DNA of 64,000 bases, taken from assembly GCF_005239225.2 (NCBI RefSeq), contig NC_133287.1, positions 4,445,493 to 4,509,492 of the forward strand. Reading direction: 5' to 3'. This DNA comes from Populus alba. Taxonomy: Eukaryota > Streptophyta > Magnoliopsida > Malpighiales > Salicaceae. Below, piece by piece: positions 33,836-45,298 of the stretch. The notes under the pieces were generated by a model. The model saw only the letters and a list, made by a program, of their open reading frames with translations, was not told where the DNA came from and searched no databases. A program made the translations under genes and the position numbers. How positions within the stretch are numbered: position 1 is the stretch's first letter; each line of letters starts with the position of its first letter.

Positions 33836-35878
33836 TTATGTATGCATACTGCAAACTCTCCTCGTCTCGCCATGTCTTCTTCCTCTTTTCACACCAATTG
33901 AGCCCATTTTCTCCATAGCTATTGAAAATGCTTGGAAGAACCTTTTCTTATCCTGTCCTAATTGTAGAACCAAGGGCTTGGTTCTTGGGTCCGAAAATAG
34001 AGCTTGGTCCGAGGCCAACAACCCCAGTTTAGCCTCTAAATTCCCATAATAAGCATGATCAAACAAGAATGGAGTGGTAACATCAAATGGTGCAATAATG
34101 TCTGAATTCCCACCGAATTGTGGGCAGGACATTGTAAGAGCTTTTTGTAGCCTTGGATCCATGCCAGGATCAGGCTGTTTAGTGCCACGGTAATTGTAGA
34201 GTCGGCTAACAAATTGCTTACAGTGAGCAAATCCAAAAGTATGAGCACCAGAAAGAACGACTAGGTCCTCAAGTGTTAGTCCTTTAGAGTTGAAGAGTTT
34301 TAGTAGTTGATCAATGGTGAAATTTGCACGAGGGATGTTGTATGGAACCCTAGATGCCATTGATATTTTCCCATCCCACCTCCCTTTCTTCACCTGGTAA
34401 TAAGGACCTCCTGCCTGAGCCACATAAACATAACAGATGAAACCAGGGCATGAACCCTTGGTTAATAGATAATGATGCTATCGGACAAAAAAATATCATT
34501 ATTTGATGGTGACGATGTTGTTTTAATAATTAGTAATTGAAAGAATCTCATCCTGTAACAACAAAAATTAGAAGTTTTTTTATCCTGATGTGAAATCAGA
34601 ACAAGCTGGAAACACGACATGGATGTTCTTGTCCTCTTGTATTGACATCATGGAAGAGGTGTTTCGTATTTTTCAATGCAATTAATAAAATCATGAGATT
34701 CGATTGTCCCTATTAATTTACATGCCAATACTAATCATTAACCTTGTCTCCCATGGTGACCTGATCTAACCAGCCCAGAAGACTGGAAGTTTCAATGTTG
34801 TTATGGTTAGGACAAATTACAGGCACAGTGGCTTTAGCTGTTCAAAGCAGACCTGTGATTCAAGTGACAAAAAGAGAAAATAGAAATATGAATGTTCTCC
34901 TTTTGTGTCCTTTTATGCTAAGTTTACATGTTTTTGTCCTAAAACATGACCATACTACTTTTTTCTCCACCTTTCTACAGAGGAAGCATTATGTATAGCA
35001 AATATGTTTACACCAAGAAAAAAAAAGGGAAATTAAGCTGTTTTTTTTTGTTTTCTGTTTATTTTTTCTAAGCAGACTGTAATAACATCATAGCAGCTTG
35101 CAATTTGAGCATAGAACAAGGAAACTCAAGCTTGAACATGGAGATACATTTGGTGTGGAGAAATATATCCAAGAACATAAAACAGAAATGATAAGACATG
35201 ATGAGTACGATATTGAAAGAGGAGGAGGAGGAAAATGAGGCACATACAAGGTGGACATAATCTCTGGCTGCAATTGCAAGAATGTCTGCACAAGAAACAA
35301 TACCAGGGCACTTTCTCTCCACCAGGTCCTTGGCCTTGCTTATAGTCTGAAACCCCTCCACCCTCAAGTCCTTATTGTCCTCTGCATCCTTCTCTGCCAA
35401 CTCTTTACTTCCAGGGTTTGTTGATATCAATATTGATGCATCACAGCCCTTCAAATTTAAGTAAGATGGTAATTTATCAATTAATTTATGCTACGAAAAA
35501 TGTAGCATGATAATAAGCTAAAGTATAGAGCATGCATGGGAAGAATAATAGAGAATGTGGAATCGAGATTACTTCTACAAAGCAGTCATGAAAGAACAGG
35601 CGAATGGTGGCTGGCCCTGAGACCGGTGCTTCTCTGAACTGTTGGGAAGTGACAGAACCAACAAGTTGCTCAAGTTGAGGGCACTTTCTAGCATAGTAAT
35701 CAACAGATAATTGGCGTGGAGGGCGAGTGCTGCTGGTGGCTTTCGCTGCACAATGTGAGGCTCTTACAACAAGTAAGAAAACAAGCAAGAAAATGCAAAT
35801 AGAAGAAGAAGAAGATGAAGAAGAAGAAGAAGAAGAAGAAGAAGAAGAAGAAAGAGCAGGCATGATTGTTGTATGCAT
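33836..35878 (-). CDS. Class III (secretory) peroxidase, peroxidase 19-like, three exons
   Basis: Exons on the minus strand are 35878-35573, 35448-35248 and 34414-33836. All junctions are GT..AG and phase 0, giving 361 residues (356 if the ATG at 35863 is used). The N-terminus has a 17-serine run and then the hydrophobic core ICIFLLVFLLVV, a secretion signal. Distal haem-site residues Arg93 and His97 lie in TIRLFFHDCFV, GCDAS follows, and the proximal haem ligand His227 lies in LSGAHTFGFAHC. Cysteines in KCPQ, HDCF, GCDA, CPGIVSCAD, AHC, MSC and VCSM fit the conserved disulphide set. It should oxidise phenolics with H2O2 in the wall or apoplast. The C-terminal part (GVKRGRRHGETR) fits my memory of Arabidopsis PER19. 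The last exon is 579 nt, as if the usual third intron of the family were missing. Confidence 0.92.
35801..35851 (-). repeat. Trinucleotide (TCT/TCA)n microsatellite encoding polyserine inside the peroxidase signal peptide
   Basis: Fifty-one bases code for 17 consecutive serines just after MPAL and before the hydrophobic core. All but one codon look like TCT, with one TCA interruption, so the tract is a coding microsatellite prone to length change. Confidence 0.9.
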
Positions 35879-36034
35879 GGGCAGCTTAGGACAAAGAAGA
35901 AATATATATATATACACACACAAGTCAAGGCTCAGTTGTGAAAGTTTGTTGAGGGACAGATTGCCATGAAAATAAGAGAGGAGAGAATCAACACCCGTGA
36001 AGCCTCGAAGGAAAAATTAATTATGCATAAAGCT

Positions 36035-36037
<3 letters not shown>

Positions 36038-36084
<47 letters not shown>

Positions 36085-36085
36085 C
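36038..36085. repeat. (GA)n microsatellite upstream of the peroxidase gene
   Basis: It has about 20 GA units with two short GCGA interruptions, 160-210 bp upstream of the peroxidase start. On the transcribed strand it is a (TC)n tract, common in plant 5' leaders and core promoters. Confidence 0.9.
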
Positions 36086-36089
36086 GCCA

Positions 36090-38020
36090 GAGACATGTAA
36101 AAAAAAAAAGAGAAAAAGAACCAGATTGGTATATCAAGCTGAACCATTGGTATTGTAGCACATAAAACCATAGGAGCCAATTCGCTTTCCTTACGTGATT
36201 AATAATTAATTTGTATTTATGTATTAAATGTGTTTTTTTTTAATAATTTTTTACTAATTTTTATTTTAAATTAATATTTTCATATTATTTTAATGTTATG
36301 ATGTTATAAATATTTTTTTAAAATAAAAAAAATTATCTTAACATATTTTCAAATAAAATACATTTTAAAAAGTAGCTGAAAAAATATTATAATACCAATC
36401 ATCATTTAAAAACTAAGGTTGGTAATTTTATTTTATTCTATTTAAAATGACGGATGTATATTTGTCCAGTTCAAAAAATATAATGAATAAATTAGAATAT
36501 ATTTTTATTGAATGATATAATTTGAAGTTAATTTATTTAAAATTAATATTTTAAATTATACATATTAAAAAAAAACAGTATAATCCCGAAAACGCTCGGA
36601 AATCGAAACATTGAAAAAACAAAACGTAAAAATGGCTGGTTGGTTGGTGTACGTGGAGGGAAAGCTTTTTTGGTGTGAGTGCAGTAAAAGCTGCATGGAC
36701 CATCAATACTATTACTCTGCACTCTCTCCTACTGGGCACCCACCAGATTTATGGGACCTGAAAAAGACAAGTGTGTGAATAGAGTCGCCCATGCCACTGT
36801 GTCAAAAAGTTACTTCATTCCTAGTGGGCGCCCACTTTCCCTGTGACATGTGTAAGCATGCCGTGCTTTCTGTGGGCTGGAACAGCTGATCTTGGTTTGC
36901 TGAGATGGCGGTCTGTACTTGCTGAGATTTTACCTGATTTCCGTATGCGCGCGCTCTAGTTGCTCTCTTCGATGTCTATTAAATAAAATAAATCCTGTCT
37001 CGCCCTGCAAATTGCAATAAATGGCATATGCTTTAATTAACTGCTATATTTCTAATAAAGCGAGCGCGTGAATGTTGGGCATAGTACGAAATCTAATGTG
37101 GAACATGTCACGGATATTCTGTCACACTAAAAAAAAACTATGAAAAAAAAAAAAAAATAGTTTTTTTTGAGTTTTGTGTATAATTGGGTTGTATCTAACC
37201 ACAACTTCAACCACAAAAACTAAAACAAACACACCTTAAACCCAGTCTGGTCTAAATGGAGGTTGATTGAAGTTTAAATTTATTTATTTTATATTAATGT
37301 TTTTAATGTTAAAAAAATAAAAAATAAAATAAAAAATTATTTTAATATATTATAGGTGAAAATAACTTTAAAAAACAATTATTATCACATTCTCAAATAT
37401 TCTCCTAGACTATTATGTTTCTCTAATATTATTTTGATATGTTTGAGATTATAATACAAATTATTTTTTAAAATATTTGTTTTAAAAGACTATTAAAATA
37501 ATATTTTTATTTTTATTTTTTATTTTTTACATTAATAAATTAAAATGATAAAAAAAAATATATATTTTTTTCTTAAAAAAACGTGATTGGATAAAAAAAA
37601 ATAAACAGTTTAATCATTTGTTGTGCAGTAAGTACAGTATTATTTGTTTTTTTTTGTTTTTGTTTGTTTGTTTGCTTGTTGTCTTTGAATTTAGCAGTAC
37701 TAGGCTCCGAGCTGGTCACGCTTTCAGGTTCTTTTTAGCTTCCTGGAGTTACTGTAGAGGAACACAAGGCATCCGTGACGTTATTCTCTCCTCCTTTCTC
37801 TAATTACTAGTTGCATGTCTCGTGTGATGCTGCTGGTCAATTATTTTTTGTATTTTAAAAATAGTCAAGATCTAAAAGTATTAGGTTTTTTTTACAAAAT
37901 TATACCTAAAAGTTTTAAGTTTAATTGCAACGCCCGACTCAAAAGTAATACTTATAATATTAATAAAAACATTAAACTTGGGTTAACTGTTAGCATAAAA
38001 GTGTCTGGACTGCAATACCT
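36090..38020. other. Peroxidase upstream region and AT-rich repeats
   Basis: AT-rich MITE-like copies lie at about 36220-36410, 37260-37400 and 37400-37590. Between them, 36630-37080 is non-repetitive and G/C-richer and could hold distal promoter sequence. It has no supported gene. Confidence 0.45.
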
Positions 38021-38029
38021 GACCCAATA

Positions 38030-39250
38030 GCACTGGACATGGCTCTGGTTGCAAGGTCGTGTCATAAAAATATGATAATTAAATAGATTAGTTAAAAAAA
38101 AAAAAAAACAAAGAAAAAAAACCAACATGAAGAAAAAAACTAATGAAAAAAAAAGGAAAAAAAATATGAATTAATTGAGTTAACCCTTCAAACCAGGTTA
38201 ACCTGTCATACCTTGAATTCGCATCGTGAAAGTTTGATAATTAAAAAGGAAAAAAAAATTAATGGGTTAACCCATAATTAAACTGAGCTAACTCGTCAAA
38301 CTATGTTAACCTGTCAAACCTGAAATTCCGTACCATGAAAGTTTGATAACTAAATAAAAAAAAAAATTTAACATTAACAATTTAAATTAAACAAAAAAAA
38401 TTAATTAAAAAAAAACAAAAAAGCATCAACCTTTTCACTGTGGATTGCACTGTGCAGTCCATAGTCAAAGGTATAAAAACAACTAAAAAAAAAAAGAATA
38501 ACTAAAGGCATCAACCGAGAACTACTTAGAAAAAAAAAATATTAATAAACTAAATTAATTAAATAAAATAAAAAAAAATAAAAGGAAAAAAAACTAAATA
38601 GAAAGAAATTTAACATTAACAAACTAAACTAAACTAAATGAAAAAAATAATTAAAAAGAAAAAAAAAAAAAAGAAAAAATTCTAGGTTAACTCGTTAAAC
38701 CAAGTTAACCCATTAAACCCGGGATCCGTGTCATGAATGTCTGGTAATTAAATAAAAAAAAAAGTGAACATTAATAAATTGAACTAAACAAAAAAAATTA
38801 ATTAAAAAAAATCCGGGTTAACTCGTCAAATCATGTTAACCCATTAAACTCAGGATCTGTGTCATGAAAGTCTGATAACTAAATAAATAAAAAAATTTAA
38901 CATTAACAAACTAAATTAAACAAAAAAATTTATGATAAAAAAAAATTGACAGGTCAACCCAGAATTAATTGGGTTCACCCGTGAAACCAGGTTAACCCGT
39001 GAAACTCGGGATATGTATCATGAAAGTCTAATAACTAAATAAAAAGAAATTTAACATTAACGAACTAAATCAAACGAAAAAAATTAATTAAAAAAAATAA
39101 AAAGCAAAAAAAAATCTGGATTAACTTGTCAAACCATGTTAACCTATTAAATCCGGAAAACGTGTCATGAAAGTCTGATAACTAAATAAAAAAAATTTAA
39201 CATTAATAAACTAAATTAAACAAAAATATTTTGTTTAAAGAAAAAAAACA
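38030..39250. repeat. Degenerate tandem array, unit about 130-160 bp
   Basis: At least six units repeat the same order of words: GGTTAACC(C/T)GT, AAAC(C/T), then GTGTCATGAAAGTCTGATAA, then CTAAATAAAAAAA, TTTAACATTAACAAACTAAA and AAAAAATTAATTAAAA. They are clearest near 38180, 38290, 38690, 38820, 38985 and 39120. A similar family reads in the opposite orientation at 42620-43840. Confidence 0.75.
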
Positions 39251-39259
39251 AAGAAAGAA

Positions 39260-40260
39260 GAAAAAAAATCCCTGAAGGCATAAAAAAACAGCTAAAAAAA
39301 ATTAAACAACTTAAAAAAAAAAAAAACAACCTAAAGCACACCAATCCCTTTTAGCTATTGTTATAATAATTATAATAGGTAAAATAAAATTAAAAAACAA
39401 AAAAGACAAAACAAAACCCACTTACACTATGGATTCTGTTTTGATTCACTGTGGATGCATTGTTCATCCTACTGTGCTGCTTTTTTTTTTTTTTTAACGA
39501 ACTTTACTCTGTTATTTCATCCTGGTATTTAATGTTTGTATTAATTTTTGTGCTATAATTCTCTGTACCAGGTCTTTGGTAGTGCTCATCCCGTGAATTA
39601 CATATCAGTTTTATGTAAGAAAAAAATTTTAATTTGTTGTTCGGAAAAAATTAAAATAATAAAAACCAAATTAAAAGGAAAAAAAAAAGGCATTTAAAGA
39701 AGATAAAAAAAACATTCAATTGGTCATATATTACAATAATAAAAAAGATTAATTTTGATATCAATAAATTTGCCTTATATAAAGAGTGGAGTTCTATAAA
39801 TATAATTTGAAACTTTCATCTTGCAGAAAAAACAAGTTCAAATTTGAGATTTATTTTAATCGATTTAAGTTTTTTATTTATTTATTTTTTAATGTTTTGG
39901 GTTTAAAGATATATTTATTTGGTTTATAGCATGTTTTTAGGTGTTTCCCATAGAAAAAAAAAAAAGGGTTGAAATGGTTTTTTTTTTTGCTACAGGAAAA
40001 CAAAATATGACTCTCCAATAATAAGAAGTGGCCAAAATTTAAACCCAATGGCAATGACTATGCATTGCCTGCTAAGCGTCATATCTTATTTTATACTTTA
40101 AAATGAGTGGGAAAAAAAAATACTGTGCTAGTATTGTATATGTAAAATATATTTATTGTGGAACATGCTACATATATAAAATATTTGCACTGAGAATTAC
40201 ATTGTAGATATTAAGAGGACCATGAAGGATGTTGTCTTTTTTATTTTTTTTATTCCAAAA
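39260..40260. other. AT-rich intergenic DNA
   Basis: Numerous A-runs and T-runs, with no gene or RNA supported. Confidence 0.45.
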
Positions 40261-40274
40261 GTTGTTGAACTGTG

Positions 40275-40620
40275 ATGGGTTAAGGCATGCCACAAGACTA
40301 AGGTCTATTGGATCTGGTATAGTCACCAAACTTAAGGCTATTGAGTCTATCATGGTTGACTATCGAGTCTGACTTGGTCGTCAGACCCACGACTCTTGAG
40401 TCTCGCATGATTGTCAAACCAAATGTATTGGGTTTAACATGCCATCAGACTCAAGTCTATTAGATCTGTCTTTGCCGTATAACCCAAAAGATTTGGGTCT
40501 AAACCCGTCATCATATTCCCAACTTTCTTGGATTTGATTTTGTCGTCAGATCTTAAGTCTCTTGAGTATGACCTAGCTATCCAATACTTATGGATTTAAC
40601 ATGGTTATCAGACTCAAAAC
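40275..40620. repeat. Minisatellite with a 34-bp period, about ten degenerate units
   Basis: Units of the form AGTCTATTGGATCTG + CATGGTCGTCAGACTCA recur. Clear 34-bp examples begin near 40301 (GGTCTATTGGATCTGGTATA), 40390 (GACTCTTGAGTCTCGCATGA), 40455 (GTCTATTAGATCTGTCTTTG), 40490 (GATTTGGGTCTAAACCCGTC), 40523 and 40557 (GTCTCTTGAGTATGACCTAG). Divergence between units is high but the period is well kept. Confidence 0.8.
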
Positions 40621-40639
40621 ACTTAAAATATTTTTTATA

Positions 40640-42600
40640 TTTTAAAAAAAAACTATTATTAAGGATCTATAATAAGTATATTATTAAAAGAATTTGGCTA
40701 ACAAAAGTTAAAAAGGGTTAGGCAGACGTGAATGAGCTACTTTTGAATGTGCTAGACAAACAAGCTATGTTTATAGGGCCAACGTCTAGCCTCTTTTTAT
40801 ATTGCCCTCATATTAGCTTTTTTTTTTTTTTTTTTTCCCAAGTTTACTATAAATAAAATATCTTAAATATCATCAAATTTTATCATCATTCAATAAAATT
40901 ATAATCTTTTTACTAATTTTACTAATTACTTTGTGAATTGTTATATATGAATCTAATTTACAAGATTTATGAAAAAAATATATGCTCATGAATATTAAAT
41001 GAGAATAACCATTTATTTTGTTATTTTTTTACATTAGTTCTTTTATTTTTTTTATTATATATAAATCATCAAGTCATATTTTTTTTATATTTTTTTATTG
41101 AATCTTGATTCTTAGATCATGATAAACTTTTTGTTTAAAAAGCAATGATTCTTATAAAAAATCATATTTTAAAAACACAAATAAGAAATAAATGAAGAAG
41201 GAAATATTAGAGTTTTGATCGAAAACATATATTTTTCCTTTTTATTCAAATAATTTAAATTTTTATGAATATTTATTTTAATGACCTTTAGTTTTGTATT
41301 CAAAAGAAGTGCTGTTTGATAAAAAACATATATATATATATATATGTTTTTTTTTAAATATAATAATAAAAAAATGAAAATTCATTTGATAAAATATATT
41401 TCTTTTTTCAGATTTCAAATTTTATATTTTTTTACAAATATCTATTTCCATTATTATAACATAACTAAAATAAAAATTGATTTTAAAAAACATTTCGCAG
41501 CATCAAAAAGGGGAAAAAAAAACTAGTATAGAATTCAAACTAGATGGATTATTATTCAAACTAGCTAGATGTTATCATGCTTTTGTTTTCTTATTATAAT
41601 TTAACTTATAAAAATAAATAAATCCAAAGATCGCTTTAAGGTCAAACTGAATTGTTGTCCACTCTTTACATGGGCTTGATGATGAGATAGTCCACTGCAA
41701 TTTTACCCAAAACAGTGCTGAAAAAACAAGGAAGCCTGTGTTCTTATTGTAGAAGACAATGGCAACTTGTTGAAAACTGCTTTTCTCTGACATTTTAAGT
41801 TCAGATTTTAACATGGAATAGTCAATTTGTCACCAAGAACAAGAAGAGTTGCAAGAAAACCTAAGAAAAACTATAATATAATATATTTCATGTTTCCGGG
41901 AAGAGAATAGCTGGCTTAACTTCTTCTTCTTCTTCTTCTTTAATTATTATTATTATTATAGGGAAAAGGACAGGATTCCAAATCTGCCCGTTTACAGGAC
42001 AAAACCTACGTCTCTCTAAAGGCAAAGATTCTGCATCTTCGTTGCAGAAGCTGAGGATCAGGCCCTCCAGGATAAAACCTATGTCTTCCAAGCTTCAATG
42101 GAGCTTCTTCTATCTCCCAGCCAGACACTGTAAATTTTACACCCACCCTCGGCTCGGATTTGTGGTTCCTTCATGCTATAGATGGATCAAGGGATCCAAT
42201 CTCAGACCAATGAAAGCAATATAAATATCAAACACAAAAGAGAGTCTCAAGAAACTCATTTTCTGCCCTAGATTTCACGTAGCTGCTTCTTGAGATTGAT
42301 AATGGAAGGGAAGGAGTTATATATATAATTAGCAACTTGAAATGGACTGACAGGACACCACTGACGCACCATGCACATCCACATTTTTCTTATATTAATG
42401 TTAATTTGTTTCCAGTGGGTATGATATATGGTCAAAGTACTCTCCTAGGTGTGTGATCAAGTCATGCAAAAAGAGAAATTGAATGGTGTGCTGATGGTAT
42501 ATTTTGAATTGAGTTTATTTTTTCCTTTTTTAATATATTTTTTTTAATTTTATCTTTCAATATTTATTTGATTAGGAATTAGACTTTATTATTTGTCTTG
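40640..42600. other. Intergenic DNA, with a non-repetitive patch at 41560-42330
   Basis: Most of the stretch is AT-rich. The patch at 41560-42330 has higher complexity. It includes the near-duplicate words GACAAAACCTACGTCT (about 41998) and GATAAAACCTATGTCT (about 42071), and several short minus-strand open frames (for example 41575-41814 and 41888-42091) without known motifs. A small gene or 5' leader cannot be excluded but is not supported. Confidence 0.4.
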
Positions 42601-42619
42601 ATTTGTTTTTTATAATGTT

Positions 42620-43840
42620 ATCTCTGTTTCATGACCAGGGTTGACAGTTTAGGTAAACTTAAGTTGTTTTATTATGTTCTTTGTTTAGATTGAATTTTTT
42701 TCCTCTCAATTCTTTCAATAATTGGTTGATTGAGAATTATGATTCATAGTTTATTTTGAATTTTTTTTTAATATAGAGTTATCACAATCTTATAGATCTG
42801 GGTCAAAAGTTTGGCATGTTAACCCGGGTTGACTCGAGTTTTTTTTTATATTATTTTTTATGAGATTATTCCGATCTTATTATCTGGGTCATGAGTTTGG
42901 CTAGTTAACTTAAGTTAATTCAGTTTCTTTTCTTATCTTTTTTTTATTAACATTTTAAAAAATAAAGCTAAAAAAGTAGTGCTTTTATTATGCATCACCT
43001 CACAAAATTTAGTTTATTAAAGGTTAGGCTCTATAATTTATTATGGTTTGCTTTCAATGTGGTCATCTTAATCCCATGAACTATGTCGCAGGTTTGAAGG
43101 GTTGACTTAATTTTTTTTTAATTGTCTTTTTTTTTTCATCCTATAACAATTAGTTGATTAGGAAATAAGTTTCATGATTTATTTTTATTTGTTTTCTATA
43201 AGATTATCCTAATTCATGACCTAGATCATGAGTTTGGTGGCAAAGTAGACTCAAGTTATTTTATTGTATCATTGTTTTACATTGAGTATTTGTCAATTTC
43301 TTTAACAATTGATTGATTAAGAATTGAGCTTTATATATATGTGTGTATGTATTTTGCTTTATATAGGCTTATTCTAATCTCATAGACCTGGGTCACAAGT
43401 TTTGTAGGTTAACCCGAGTTAACTAAAATTATTTCTCAATTTACTTTTTATGCAGTTATCTCAGTCTTATGATGTAGATCATGAGTTTAACGAGTTAACT
43501 CAGGTTAAATCGGTTTGTTTTATTTTTCACTTTTTAATATCAATTACATGCTTCAACATTGAGTTGATTAAAAATTGAACTTTATAATTTATTTTGATTT
43601 ACTTTTTATGGGATTATCCTAGTCTTATGACCTATATCACATGTTTGACAAGTTAACCCGAGTTCTTTTTTTATGTTATATTTTTTAATTTTTATTTTAT
43701 TTTATTTCATCCTTCAACATTAAGTTAATTGAGAATTTGACATCAAAATTTGTTTTGATTTGCTTTATATTAGGTTATCATGGTCTCATGACCTGTGTTG
43801 TGGATTTGGCTGGTTAACCCTTGTTAATTCAGGTTGATCT
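42620..43840. repeat. Degenerate tandem array, opposite orientation to that at 38-39 kb
   Basis: About nine copies of a module occur. Each has GA(C/T)CT.(G)GGTCATGAGTTTGG, then (C/A)GGTTAACCCGAGTTAA, usually preceded by TTTTATG.GATTATC(C)T..TCTTATGA and TTTATTTTGATTTGCTT. Copies lie near 42632, 42798, 42883, 43077, 43216, 43385, 43471, 43628 and 43788. Spacing is irregular (about 80-190 bp). Confidence 0.7.
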
Positions 43841-43849
43841 AATATGTTT

Positions 43850-45290
43850 CTGTCTCAATATTTTTTTTAAAAAGATGTCTTTAATTCTTTTAAATCAAAC
43901 TATATTTTTATCGATTATTCAAGTTACTTTTAGACACTTCAAGTTGACCAAGTCATATCAAGTCAACTCCTATATGATTTATTTTTTTTTTCTACTAGGA
44001 AAATATTAATAACACCCAAAAATGTTTTTTTTGCATTAAAAAATTAATATGACCCACAACGTAGTGTAAGCCAATAATACAGTAAATTTACTAGAAAGAG
44101 AAAGCAATATAATGACATTTTGAAGTGACATGGTAACGGACAAGATTCAATTGTATTTGGTGGTGGAATGAGGTTTGAATTTGAAATGAATAGAGTCATA
44201 TGTATAATTTTTAAACCGGAACTAGTAGTCGACTTGAGGCAATATCCGGATTATAAGTTAAATAAGTTGATTTGGATCAATCCAAGTTAACCCAAGTAAA
44301 AAAAAAAAATGCAAGCTTTTAGCCTTGGTTTTCTAATAAAGAAAACCAACCACTCAAATGACTCATAACTCATGTTATCAACCACTAAAAAAAAGTAAAA
44401 AGAAAGAAAGATCTAGATCACCATCAACCACTCAAAGAGCACATGATCTACAACTCATCTCTTTATTACACTACATTGCATCTCCTATCTAGATCAAGTT
44501 TACAAACATGAAATTAACTTTTGGCCTTGGTTACACAAGTTATCTTAATAGAATGAGGTTTTTTAGGCCAAGCCATAATATTGCCCCTCTCTTTCCCACG
44601 TTACCCTGACTTGTTTCCTATAATCACATAAACAACCTTTAAGCAGACAAAATGCTCCTTCTTTTCTCTTTTTGTAGCCATTGCCAGTGTTTATTATGTC
44701 TGCCCATACAAAAATCCCTTTTCCGTTTCACTTTTTCTCAAGAATTCCTCCTTTCTCCACCTCCAAACCTCTTCACCTTTCACCTGCACAACAATCATCT
44801 TTTTTATTTTTTATTTTATTTAATTCAAGATTTAAAGTGTAATTTTTTAAATTATATTTTTGTAATTATTCCTAATAAATTTCTTAAGAAATTGAAACCA
44901 ATAGAAGCTTTATACATGTAAGTCAAAATTAATGGAAATTTAGATTATTGGAGAAAATGAACGAGGCCCTAGAAATGCAATTGCTTCCTACTTGACTTGG
45001 TTTTCCCTCTCATCCCTTTGGCAGTCAAATACAGAAATGGCCCAGATTACCTGAGCCCAATATAGGCCCATAAGTTAATTGATGCGTTTAGTTCTGAACA
45101 CGCACTAAAATCATTTGCCAGGCAGCCGATCTATCCTCCCCTCTCAAAGTCCACGAGCCTAACTCCCGTGGCTTCGCGTCACAACTGTTCGATAAAATTC
45201 CTCGAAGAGCCAGAGAAACCAAACCAAGTTTTCTTCGATATACAACTGCCCTCAACAATTCACCAGATTGCTCAATTGCGAAGCTAACAG
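43850..45290. other. Intergenic DNA upstream of the ATP11-family gene
   Basis: Another 'GTTAACCCAAGT' word near 44290 suggests a stray unit of the neighbouring array. The 89-codon open frame at 44652-44921 has no motif. The final 250 bp are unrepetitive and should include the promoter and 5' leader of the next gene. Confidence 0.45.
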
Positions 45291-45298
45291 TCTTAACT

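Noticed and set aside
35727..35969. Poly-Glu open frame on the plus strand
   Set aside because: It is the complement of the polyserine microsatellite in peroxidase exon 1.
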